This document shows positions 48,005-58,300 of a DNA stretch of 64,000 nucleotides, piece after piece. Source of the DNA: Acidobacteriota bacterium (GTDB lineage: Bacteria; Acidobacteriota; Blastocatellia; RBC074); the NCBI GenBank assembly GCA_016710075.1, contig JADJLO010000043.1, forward strand, positions 219,239-283,238, given 5' to 3'. The notes beneath the pieces are model-generated. The model ran no database searches and was not told where the DNA came from. It was given only the letters and a program-made list of their open reading frames with translations. A program made the position numbers and the translations under genes. Position 1 is the first letter of the stretch. Every line of letters begins with the position of its first letter.

Positions 48005-49326
48005 GTGAATCGATTATCATGTAGTTGGTTTTATCAGACTTGAAAGCCGCTTTATTCATGTTTATTATGTCGGTTTATTCCGCGGTCAATGCTCAGAACC
48101 CCGGTAAGATGCCTGATAATCCCATCAATCTGATTCGCACGGGGCAGGATCAGAAAAAGGCATTAAAGGTCAACGATTCCATTTTTCAGGCAATCGGTTT
48201 CGGCAATACTTTTCTGGTGGCGACCGCCGAGGGCAATGTCATCATCGATACTTCCTCTGCGATGAACGCCGAGCTTCACAAAAGACTTTTGCAGGCCGAA
48301 AACAGCGGACCGATAAAATACATCATACTGACTCACGGGCATGGCGATCACATCGGCGGAATTCCAGTCTGGAAGCAGCCCGAGACCAGGATCATCGCCC
48401 AGAAGAATTACGTGGAGTTCCAGAACTATCAAACGCGGCTGGCCGGATTCTTCGCGCAGCGAAATGCCGCCCAGTTCGCCTTGAGACCCGCAGATCCCGG
48501 GCCATGGAAGGGGAATTACGCCGGAAAGATCGATCCGACCATTCTCTTTGATGACAAATACGACTTTGTGCTCGGAGGCGTCAAGTTCGAGATTTTTCAC
48601 ACCCCGGGCGAGACATACGATCACCTGACGGTCTGGATGCCAAAATATAAAGCCGCGTTCGTCGGAGACAACTTCTATGAATCTTTCCCGAATATTTATA
48701 CTCTGCGCGGAACCAAGCCCAGATGGGCGCTCGATTACGTCGAATCGATAAACAAGGTGCTTGCGCTCAAACCCGAAATCATCCTTCCCAGTCATGGGAC
48801 TCCTGTTTTCGGAAGTGCCGAGATCACCGCAAGGCTTACAAAATACAGAGATGCCATTCAGTATGTCCACGATGAGACCGTCAAAGGAATGAATCAGGGC
48901 AAGGATGTCTGGACGCTGATGAATGAGATCAAATTGCCTCCTCATCTCGATATCGGCGATTCGTACGGCAGGGTCTCCTGGACGGTCCGCGGGATCTATG
49001 AAGGCTATGTCGGCTGGTTCGATCTCAATCCGGTGACCATGTACGAAACACCCGTTGAATCGATCTACCCTGATATCGTCAGTCTGGCGGGCGGTCCGGA
49101 GAAGATACTGGCATTGGCTAAAGAACGCCTCGCTTCCGGCAAAACAGTTGAGGCAATGCACCTGGTTGATATTGTTCTCAAGGATGATCCAGTCAACTTT
49201 CCGGCTCTTGAAGTCCGGCTCAAAGCTCTGGAAAATCTGCGAGATAACTGTCACAACAGCAACGAGCGCGGATGGCTGGAGTTCAGCATCAATCAGGTCA
49301 AAAGTACATTATCTACAAAGAAGTGA
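48005..49326 (+). CDS. Secreted MBL-fold alkyl-sulfatase-like enzyme, start frameshifted
   Basis: About 440 aa: metallo-beta-lactamase domain with THGHGDHIGG (HxHxDH zinc site), HTPGETYDHL and LPSHGTPV, then the C-terminal alkylsulfatase dimerisation segment (TVRGIYEGYVGWFDLNP). SdsA1-type enzymes with this layout cleave alkyl sulfates. GGAGG at 47,992 with 8-nt spacing points to the GTG at 48,005. That frame (MNRLSCSWFYQT) joins the main frame after a one-base shift near 48,040, restoring a signal peptide that ends near VNAQN. Confidence 0.8.
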
Positions 49327-49379
49327 TGCCGGCCTGAAGCCTGCTACTCATCAAAAAATCAAAACAGGATTTTCAGCAA

Positions 49380-50330
49380 ATGAATAAAAGAGTAATTGCA
49401 ATACTGGTTTTGTTATTGATTACGGCCGGCTGCAGCGGATCGCCGGGAGTCAAGAAGTATAAACTTGCGTTTGTCACAAATAACGCATCGGATTTCTGGA
49501 CGATCGCACGCAAAGGGACAGAAAAAGCTGCTGCGGATAACCCAAACATAGAGGTCGAGTTCAGAATTCCGTCTGACGGCACGGCGGCTGATCAGCAAAG
49601 AGTCGTTGATGACCTGCTGGCGCGCGGTGTGGAAGGAATAGCGATCAGCCCTGTTGATCCCATAAATCAGACACCGATGCTGAACAAGGCGGCATCGCAG
49701 GCGGTCGTTTTCACGCAGGATAGCGATGCCGTGACCAGTAATCGCGCTTGTTATGTCGGCACGGATAACATCGCTGCCGGAAGACAGGCAGGCCAGTTGG
49801 TCAAAGAAGCGCTGCCACAGGGCGGCAGCATCATGGTTTTTGTCGGCACAATGGATGCGGCGAATGCACAGCAGCGGTTTCAGGGGCTGAAGGAAACTCT
49901 GGAAGGCTCGAATGTCAGGATCATCGATGTCCGTACCGACAGCACTGATCATCTGCGAGCAAAATCCAATGCTGCCGATACGCTGGTCAAATATCAGGAT
50001 GTGGCGGCCATGGTTGGCTTATGGTCATACAACGGCCCGGCGATTCTTGGAGCTATCCGTGATGCTGGAAAAACCGGAAAGGTTAAGATCATCTGCTTCG
50101 ATGAGGAAGCCGAGACGCTGCAAGGAATAAAAGACGGCGCCATCTATGCCACTGTTGTTCAGCAGCCATTCGAGTTCGGCTATCGCTCGATCGAACTTAT
50201 GGCGAAGGTGCTCAATGGAGATAAATCAGTTATTCCTCCCGGAAAGCAGATCTTCGTACCGACGCTGATGATCAAAAAAGATGAAGTCGATGAGTACACC
50301 AAAAAGATCAATCAGCTTCGCGGAAAATAA
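49380..50330 (+). CDS. Sugar ABC transporter substrate-binding lipoprotein (RbsB-like)
   Basis: A 316-aa periplasmic binding protein with lipobox ITAGC and the ribose/xylose family fold: KYKLAFVTNNASDFWTIARKG, GVEGIAISPVDP and ICFDEEAETL. It binds a monosaccharide and delivers it to the permease encoded downstream. It is the first gene of an rbsB-A-C-galM operon. The sugar is not identifiable from sequence. Confidence 0.85.
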   Translation: MNKRVIAILVLLLITAGCSGSPGVKKYKLAFVTNNASDFWTIARKGTEKAAADNPNIEVEFRIPSDGTAADQQRVVDDLLARGVEGIAISPVDPINQTPMLNKAASQAVVFTQDSDAVTSNRACYVGTDNIAAGRQAGQLVKEALPQGGSIMVFVGTMDAANAQQRFQGLKETLEGSNVRIIDVRTDSTDHLRAKSNAADTLVKYQDVAAMVGLWSYNGPAILGAIRDAGKTGKVKIICFDEEAETLQGIKDGAIYATVVQQPFEFGYRSIELMAKVLNGDKSVIPPGKQIFVPTLMIKKDEVDEYTKKINQLRGK

Positions 50331-50356
50331 CGAACTCTTTTAACTCACCCAACACC

Positions 50357-51866
50357 ATGACTCAGACCGCATTGCTTGAGTTGAAGGGCATATGCCGCAG
50401 GTTCCCAGGCGTCATCGCACTTGATGATGTCGATCTGGATGTCAACCCGGGTGAGATCGTCGCATTGATTGGTGAGAATGGAGCCGGAAAATCCACACTG
50501 ATGAAGATCATCGGTGGAGTTATTCAGCCGGATGCGGGAACAATGCGCTTTGCCGGCCGAGAGGTGATCGTTCGCTCTCCGCGTGAAGCCGGTCTGCAGG
50601 GAATCGAGTTCATTCATCAGGAACTGAGCGTCCTGGATAACCTCGATGTCGCTGCAAATATCTTCCTCATGCGGGAACCGACTTACGGCGGCCCGCTGAA
50701 ACTGATCGATCGTCAAAAGATCTACGTTGAAGCCGACAAATACCTGCTGAAGGTCGGACTCGAGATCTCCAGCCGGACGCCGCTCAGCCTGCTTTCGATA
50801 GCTCAACGTCAGTTGGTCGAGATCGCGAGGGCTCTTTCTGCCGGTGCAAGGCTGCTGATTATGGATGAGCCGACTTCGAGTCTGACGTTGAGCGAGTCAA
50901 AACTCCTGCTGCAGATTGTCAGACCCAAAGGGCGACGGCGTCAGCATTATCTACATTACCCATCGCCTCGATGAAGTTCAGGAGGTTGCCGACAGGGTTG
51001 TCTGCCTGCGCGATGGAAGAAATTCCGGGAGCCTGATGAAGAATGAGATCAGGCATGACCTGATGTTCAGTATGATGGTCGGGCGCGATCTCAGCGATTT
51101 TTACACCCATCCTGAAAACTCATCAAAAGCATGTGCCGATTCAGGTGGTTTTTCAGTAGTCAATCTCAGGACACCGAAATACCCTCAACAGGCAGTATCA
51201 ATCAATGTGAAAAATGGCGAGGTGCTGGGGCTGGCGGGGCTGATAGGTGCGGGAAGAACCGAAGCGGCCTGCGCCATTTTCGGAATTGACGGTCGACCTG
51301 ACGGTGAGATCAGGCTGAACGGCGATGTGTTGGATATCCGATCGGCGGCCGATGCCATCGAGCAGGGAATCTACCTCATCCCTGAAGATCGCAGGGGGGC
51401 AGGTCTGATTGTTGATTTCAGTATTCGTGAAAACATATCCCTGCCAGGACTCAAGCGATTCTCAAATTACGGCCTGGTCAACAGAACGATCGAGCGCCGG
51501 ACCGCCGATATCATGTGCAGGCAAATCAATATCAAGACTCCGAATTCGGAAGTCATTGCTGCAAACCTCAGCGGAGGCAACCAGCAGAAAGTGGTTCTTG
51601 CCAAATGGCTGGCGCTTTCTCCAAAAGTGCTGATCTTCGACGAGCCGACGCGAGGCATCGACGTCGGGGCTAAAATGGAAATCTATTCATTGATTCGTAA
51701 TCTAGCTGCCGATGGAGTTGCCATATTAGTCATCAGCAGCGATATGGAAGAGCTGCTGGGAATAAGCGATCGCATTGCCGTCATGCACGAAGGACGCATT
51801 ACCGGCCAATTAAACCGGGAGGAGTTTTCTGAAGAAGCCATCATCCGGCTTGCAACAGGCGGATGA
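50357..51866 (+). CDS. Sugar ABC transporter ATPase (RbsA/XylG-like), one frameshift
   Basis: Double-ATPase CUT2-type subunit of about 500 aa. The first half has Walker A GENGAGKST, Q-loop IHQELSV and Walker B LLIMDEPTS. The frame changes near 50,925, after which IIYITHRLDE continues. The second half shows LSGGNQQKVVLAKWL, LIFDEPTRGIDVGAK and VISSDMEELLG. It overlaps the permease gene by 4 nt. Confidence 0.85.
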
Positions 51867-52847
51867 TCTATTTGTCCGGACCCAAAAAGATGAAAAAAGA
51901 ACTGGGTATTTTCATACTATTGATTGTCCTGTGTGCGATTGTTTCGATTATCAATCCCAGGTTTATCATCGCCGCCAATTTACAAAATATGGCCAGATTG
52001 ATCGGAGCATTCGGCATCTTCAGTCTCGGCATTGGTTTTGTCATCATCACGGGGGGAATTGAGCTATCCGTCGGCTCGGCAATGGCATTGATTGGAGTGC
52101 TCCTCTCGATGATGTTGACTGAGTGGAGCTGGCCGGCAATTCCGGCAGTAGCACTCTGTCTTGTCATTTCGATAGGGATGTCTCTGGGGCACGGATTGCT
52201 GATAACCAGGATGAAGATACAGCCGTTCATTGTGACTCTGTGCGGGTTGCTCTTTTACAGAGGCATCGCGCGTTTCATCACCAATGACGAGACCAAGCGG
52301 GTTCGGCAGCCTGGCCGGTCTCGATGCTCTGAGATACCTGGCAAACGGGAACCTCCTTGGAGTTCCAATGCCGTTCATCCTTCTGATCGTCGTCAGCCTG
52401 GTCATGTGGGTCTTTCTGCACAGATCGGTTTACGGCCGCTACCTGCTTGCCTCGGGAAGGAATGAGGAGGCTGCCAGGTATTCAGGGATAAATACTGATC
52501 AGATCATTACTCTTGCCTATGTTATTGCCGGCGGTCTGACGGCTGTCTCGGCCATTATCATTGCTTTTATACGAACTCGGTCTCACCCGCATCGCACGGC
52601 AACTTTTATGAGCTCTATGGCATCGCCGCTGCAGTGCTTGGTGGTTGCAGGCCTGCGAGGCGGCGACGGATCCGTCATCGGCATTCTCATCGGAACCGCG
52701 TTGCTTCAGGTACTTCAGAATCTTGTAAACCTTCTGGGCATTCCGAGCTCGCTGAATTTCGCCGTCATGGGAGCAGTCATTATGATCGGCGTGCTTGCCG
52801 ATCAGTTTGTCGCCGCCAGGCGTAACAGGGTTGCGACGCAAACTTGA
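51863..52847 (+). pseudogene. Sugar ABC transporter permease (RbsC-like), three frameshifts
   Basis: BPD_transp_2 permease of about 325 aa after joining frames, with about nine membrane helices. GGIELSVGSAMALIGVL is the conserved start of the family's core; RSVYGRYLLASGRNEEAARYSGI is the EAA-like cytoplasmic loop. Frame changes lie near 52,290, 52,570 and 52,655; the piece between the last two reads NSVSPASHGNFYELYGIAAA, which fits the family. It pairs with the ATPase and binding protein upstream. Confidence 0.8.
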
Positions 52848-52870
52848 AAAAATATAAAGTGGATATGCAT

Positions 52871-53995
52871 ATGTTCAATTTCAAAAAGATCATTGCCGCA
52901 AGTATCATTTTGCTGACAGGATGTTTTCTTATGGTTTTAGAAGTAAGAGCCGATATCAAAAAAGAATTATTTGGAAAGATGCCGGATGGCCGTGAGGTAG
53001 ATATTTTCACCCTGACCAATAAAAACGGGGTCGAAGTCAGGATCATGAGCTATGGCGGGATAGTCGTCTCAATCAAAGTCCCGGATAAGCAGGGGAGAAC
53101 AGGCGATGTTGTTCTTGGTTTTGACAACCTCGAAGGCTATCTTAAAGGGCATCCATATTTTGGAGCGATCGTCGGCCGGTACGGAAACAGAATCGGCAAC
53201 GCCCGATTCAACCTCAACGGGGTTGAGTACAAGCTCGCCGCCAATAATGACCAAAACCATCTGCACGGTGGATTGACGGGATTCGACAAGGTCATTTGGG
53301 CGGCAAGGATCGACGGCAACACTCTCGAACTGAGTTATCTCAGCCGCGATGGAGAAGAGGGATATCCCGGCAATCTGTCTGTCAAGGTGACCTACACGCT
53401 AACCGATCAGAACGAATTGAAGATCGACTATTTCGCTACGACCGACAAGGATACAGTCGTCAATCTTACCAATCATTCATATTTCAATCTGGCCGGGCAG
53501 GGCAGTGGAGACATCCTGAAGCATCGACTGGAGATCGGTGCTTCCAGCTTCACCCCTGTGGATTCGGGCATGATTACCACCGGCGAAATAAAGAAGGTCG
53601 TTGGAACTCCTTTCGATTTTCTCAAACCGACCGAGATCGGCGCCAGGGTGGACGCCGATGATCAGCAGTTGAAATTTGGGCGAGGTTATGATCATAACTG
53701 GGTGATCAACGGCAAACCCGGAACCTTGCGGCTGGCGGCTCGGGTTGATGAACCCTCCTCTGGCAGACAAATGGAAGTCTGGACCACCGAGCCTGGAGTT
53801 CAGTTCTATATTGGCAATTTTCTCGATGGCACCCTGACCGGCAAGGAAAACAAGGCTTATAAATTCCGCTACGGATTCTGTCTTGAGACTCAGCATTTTC
53901 CTGATTCTCCGAACAAAAGCAGTTTCCCCTCGACCGTGCTGAGAAAAGGCGCGAGTTACAAAACAACGACCATCTATAAATTTTCAGTCAAATGA
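52871..53995 (+). CDS. Secreted aldose 1-epimerase (galactose mutarotase family)
   Basis: A 374-aa mutarotase interconverting alpha and beta anomers of aldoses. The catalytic blocks are present: GRYGNRIGNARF, NHLHGG, NLTNHSYFNLAG (catalytic His) and ETQHFPDSPN (catalytic Glu). The N-terminus MFNFKKIIAASIILLTGC is an export signal, possibly a lipobox. The ATG at 52,871 is preferred for signal-peptide length and for the upstream GTGGAT. As the fourth gene of the sugar-uptake operon it would speed anomer conversion for import. Confidence 0.9.
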   Translation: MFNFKKIIAASIILLTGCFLMVLEVRADIKKELFGKMPDGREVDIFTLTNKNGVEVRIMSYGGIVVSIKVPDKQGRTGDVVLGFDNLEGYLKGHPYFGAIVGRYGNRIGNARFNLNGVEYKLAANNDQNHLHGGLTGFDKVIWAARIDGNTLELSYLSRDGEEGYPGNLSVKVTYTLTDQNELKIDYFATTDKDTVVNLTNHSYFNLAGQGSGDILKHRLEIGASSFTPVDSGMITTGEIKKVVGTPFDFLKPTEIGARVDADDQQLKFGRGYDHNWVINGKPGTLRLAARVDEPSSGRQMEVWTTEPGVQFYIGNFLDGTLTGKENKAYKFRYGFCLETQHFPDSPNKSSFPSTVLRKGASYKTTTIYKFSVK

Positions 53996-55097
53996 GCAAA
54001 TCAACCGAGAGCGCAAGGCCGAAGCCCTTTCCCGTGGTGATTTTCACGGTCATCACCTTAGTCGTATTGGTAGCGACGGTGCTTTTATTTTTACTGGTGA
54101 AGAGGCGAGACGCTGCTTCGTCTGTGGCCCCGGCCAATCAGCCCCCTGCTGCCGTGAAGGTCGAAGTGAGCCGGGCTCCGGCGCCTGGCCCAGCTCCCGA
54201 GGGAATGGTCTGGATTCCGGGCGGAACCTTCTGGATGGGCTGCGAGACATGCGATATGCCGGATGCCCTTCCAATGCACCCGGTCACCATCGACGGCTAC
54301 TGGATTGATAAATCCCCGGTCACCAATGCCGAATTTCAGAAATTCGTCAAAGAGACAGGCTATCGGACCGTTGCGGAAAAAAGACCGGATCCAAAGGATT
54401 ATCCCGGAGTTCCTGAAGAGAGCCTTGTGCCCGGCTGTTCGGTCTTCTCCCCGCCCGATCATGATGTCCCGCTGGATAATCATCTTCAATGGTGGCGCTA
54501 CGTTCCGGGCGCCAACTGGATGCATCCGGAAGGACCAAAAAGCAGCATCAAGGGCAAGGAAAATCATCCGGTTGTCCATATCGCCTGGGAAGATGCCGCA
54601 GCCTATGCCAAATGGGCCGGGAAGCGCCTCCCCACCGAAGCCGAATATGAATTCGCCGCTCGCGGCGGACTCGATCGGAAACTCTATGCCTGGGGTGATG
54701 AATTGAAACCTAATGGGAAATGGGCAGCCAATATCTGGCAGGGAAATTTCCCCGTTCAAAATACCGCTGAGGACGGCTTTATCAGAACCTCACCCGTCTC
54801 GGCTTTTCCAGCCAATGGCTTCGGCCTTTACGATATGGGCGGCAATGTCTGGCAATGGTGCTCCGACTGGTACCGGCCTGATTATTACGAGACCATCTCA
54901 GGCTCAAACCTCATCAAAATCCGGCCGGACCCGATGACAGCTTCGATCCAATGGAGCCCGGCATCCCTAAGAAAGTCCTTCGCGGGGGCTCGTTCCTGTG
55001 CAGCGACCAATATTGCGTCAGATACCTTGTCGGCAGTCGCGGCAAGGGCGCTACCGATAGCGGCGCCTCTAATATAGGTATCCGCTGCGTTAAATAA
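53992..55097 (+). CDS. Formylglycine-generating enzyme (SUMF1 family), membrane-anchored, one frameshift
   Basis: About 365 aa: an N-terminal TM helix, a Pro/Ala-rich linker, then the FGE-sulfatase domain (MVWIPGGTFWMG to NIGIRCVK). The frame changes near 54,925. The joined frame keeps the active site GGSFLCSDQYCVRY with both catalytic Cys (codons at 54,999 and 55,014) in the C-x4-C spacing of copper-dependent FGE. It overlaps the mutarotase by 4 nt. It could activate the Cys-type sulfatase at 22,520. Confidence 0.85.
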
Positions 55098-55116
55098 TCA
55101 TAAAGTCCTTGGACAA

Positions 55117-55157
55117 AGGAGTTAGGTCGCATTCGTCTTGATTGTGACTTAACTCCT
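55117..55157. repeat. Imperfect hairpin after the FGE gene
   Basis: AGGAGTTAGGTCGCA pairs with TGTGACTTAACTCCT at 13 of 15 positions, 20 nt past the stop. It may end the sugar operon; no T-run follows directly. The rest of the 281-bp gap holds the promoter at 55,300 and no gene. Confidence 0.5.
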
Positions 55158-55299
55158 CCCTCAACGCCTTGATCTCGCATTTTTTAGTTTTTTCTTGTCG
55201 AATTTTAACTTTAACAAAATCTCCATCCCGCCGACTAAGTTAAGTGACAATCCTGCAACTGATTAGAGATAATATACGTCTTTAAATCAGGTTGCTGAT

Positions 55300-55328
55300 T
55301 TGACCTTTAATCGACGCAGACTTATTAA
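55300..55328 (+). promoter_or_regulatory. Putative promoter of the RND fusion gene
   Basis: TTGACC (55,300-55,305), a 17-bp spacer and TATTAA (55,323-55,328) lie about 50 nt before the start codon. Confidence 0.45.
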
Positions 55329-55378
55329 ATAATAAAGCAAAGAAAAAAATCGATATTTAGAATTTCGGAAGTTGAGTT

Positions 55379-58300
55379 ATGCAAAAACTAGCTGAGATCT
55401 GTATTCGCCGACCGGTATTCGCGGCGATGATAATTTTGTCGCTGACGGTTGTTGGAGCCGCAAGTTATTTCAAACTCGGAGTGGACCGTTTTCCGACGAT
55501 CGATCTGCCGACCGTGACGGTTCGCATGTCATTGCCTGGCTCGTCCCCGGAGGAAGCCGAATCACAGCTTGCCAAGCCTATCGAGGAGGTTGTCAACACG
55601 GTTGAAGGTGTCGAGCAGCTTAGATCGGTATCCAGCCAGGGCAGATCCTTCGTCATGGCGACCTTCAATCTCAATAGAGATATCGAAACCGCTGCTCAGG
55701 ATGTTCGCGACCGAGTGCAGTCGGTTCTGAGGCAACTGCCGCCAGGCACAGATCCCCCCATAGTCCAGAAACAGGACAGCGACTCTCAGCCGGTGATGAG
55801 CATCGCCTTGTCTGGAGACAGGTCGATACGAGAATTGACCGAGATTGCCGACAAAGTTGTCAAAGTCAACATCGAGCGATCCATCGGAGTCGGTGATGTC
55901 GGAATTAACGGAGGTCTGGGCCGGTCGATCAATATCTGGGTCGATGCCGACTTGCTTTCGGCCTATAAAATCCCGATCACACAGGTGAGAAATGCCCTGG
56001 TCAGGCAGAACGCAGATGTCCCCGGCGGAAACGTCGATACCGGACGGCGCGAACTCGTCCTGCGAACGATGGGAAGAATCGTCGATCCCAAACTGTTCGA
56101 CGACATGGTTGTTACTTCCATTAATGGGAATCCCGTCAAGATCCGGGATATCGGCTACGCTGAAGATGGAACCAAGGAACAGCGTTCAGTATCGAGACTC
56201 AATGGCGTCCCTTCTGTAACTCTCGAGATTGTCCGCCAGTCGGGATCGAATACGGTTGCAGTCATTGACGATGTCAAGAAAAATCTTCAACGCGTCCGAT
56301 CGCTTCTGCCTCCCGACGTAAAGATGGAGATCATCAACGATCAATCGGTCTACATCAAAAATGCACTCAACGAGATCAATGTCCACCTGGTTTTAGGAAG
56401 TCTTCTCGCCTGTCTGGTCGTTCTCATTTTCATGCGGTCGTGGCGCTCGACGATCATCGCCGGCGTCGCCATTCCAGCGTCGGTGATCGCAACCTTCGGG
56501 ATGATGCGGGCGCTCGATTTCACGCTCAACAGCGTTACGATGCTTTCACTGGTGCTGATGGTCGGAGTGGTCATCGATGACGCCATCGTCGTTCTCGAAA
56601 ACATCTTCCGCTTTATCGAAGAGAAGAAGATGGAGCCGATGATTGCAGCCAGAGAGGCCACAAAGGAGATCGGTCTGGCCGTTATGGCAACGACCTTCTC
56701 CCTGGTTGTCATCTTCCTGCCTGTGTCGTTCATGTCCTCGGTCTCCGGCAGATTCCTCTACCAGTTCGGCATCACGGCTTCAGTGGCTATTCTGGTGAGC
56801 CTGCTGGTCTCGTTCACTCTTACTCCGATGATGAGCGGCAGGCTGCTGGCAGGAGACGCGAAAAAAGCCGCAAAGTCGCATGGTCCCGCCGCATCGAGAG
56901 CCGGTTTTTACGGCGTCATCGATCGTGTCTACACGAAATTACTCCACTTCGTCCTGCGATTTCGAATTCCGGTGGCGATTCTTGCCGTTCTCGTCATCTT
57001 GTCTTCCGTGCCGCTCTACCAGATGGTCAAGCAGGACTTTATTCCGAGCAACATTGATGAAGCTCAATTCAGCGTTTCGCTCAGCGGACCTGAAGGCACC
57101 AGTCTCACGGCAATGGATGAGGCACTGCGGGCGGTTGAAAACGAGCTCAAGCAGATGCCTGAAATAAGACTCATGCAGGGCACCGCCGGTAGTTCTTTCA
57201 TGGGATCTGTCAATTCCGCCAACCTCTACATCAGGATTCCACCTCACGTGGAGAGAACGGTAAACTTCGAGAAATTCTGGGCTGGACTCAAACGTGGTGA
57301 GCCGCTGGCTGTGTTCAAGGGGAATTACAGCGCCAGAGATGTGCAGATGAAGATTCGTCAGCGCCTGCGCAAGTTTACTCACCTCAGGCCTTCGGTTCGC
57401 AACCCGCAGACGATCAATCTCGGCGGAGGCGGATATTCCGATATCGACTTTGCTCTGAGAGGCCCTGATCTTCTGGAACTGGTGAAATATGCCGAACAGT
57501 TGAGAGTCAGGGCTCCGCAACTCGGTCTGATCGATGCCGACGTTACTCTCAAACTCGATAAGCCTGAACTTCGCGTCGAAATTGATCGCGCCAGAGCGGC
57601 AGACCTCGGAGTCGATTCGACCGATATTGCTAACGCCCTGCGACTGATGGTCGGCGGCGATGAGCGAGTCTCACGTTTCCGCGACGAACAGATGAACGAG
57701 GATTATGACGTTCAGTTGCGTCTCAAACGCGATGATCGAAAGGATGAAGAGGCGATTTCAAGGCTCTTCGTCCCGTCAACCAAGGTCGGCCTCGTCAGAC
57801 TCGATAGCGTCGTCAGCCTCAGGGAATCGAACGCATCATCGAGAATCGACAGGCTCGATCGCCAGCGCCAGGTTTCTCTGCGCGCCAGCGTCGCCCCGGG
57901 CTTCGCTCTTGCAGACCGTGTCGAGGCCCTCAGAAATGAAGTCACAAAACTGAACATGCCCTCAACTTATTCGACTACGGTCTCCGGTCGCGCTCGCGAG
58001 CTTGAAAAGACATTCACTGAATTCGTTCTCGCGTTTCTGCTCTCGATCGCATTCATGTACATGATCCTTGCGTCGCAGTTCGAAAGCATCATTCACCCGG
58101 TGACCATTCTTCTCAGTCTGCCTCTGGCTGTCCCGTTCGCTTTAATATCGCTCTTGATGTTCGATGAGACCCTGAATTTATACTCGGCTCTTGGCATCCT
58201 GGTTCTGTTCGGGGTCGTCAAGAAGAACGCCATTCTTCAGATCGACCATATGAACGGCCTGCGCGCCAAAGGCATGCCTCGATACGACGCGATCATTCAG

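Noticed and set aside
48163..49254. A 363-codon minus-strand ORF opposite the MBL-fold enzyme
   Set aside because: The plus strand carries the zinc motif and family domains; the reverse frame shows no motif.
54900..55077. The SUMF1-family protein as a catalytically dead homologue
   Set aside because: The apparent loss of the active site comes from a frameshift; the correct frame contains the C-x4-C catalytic pair.
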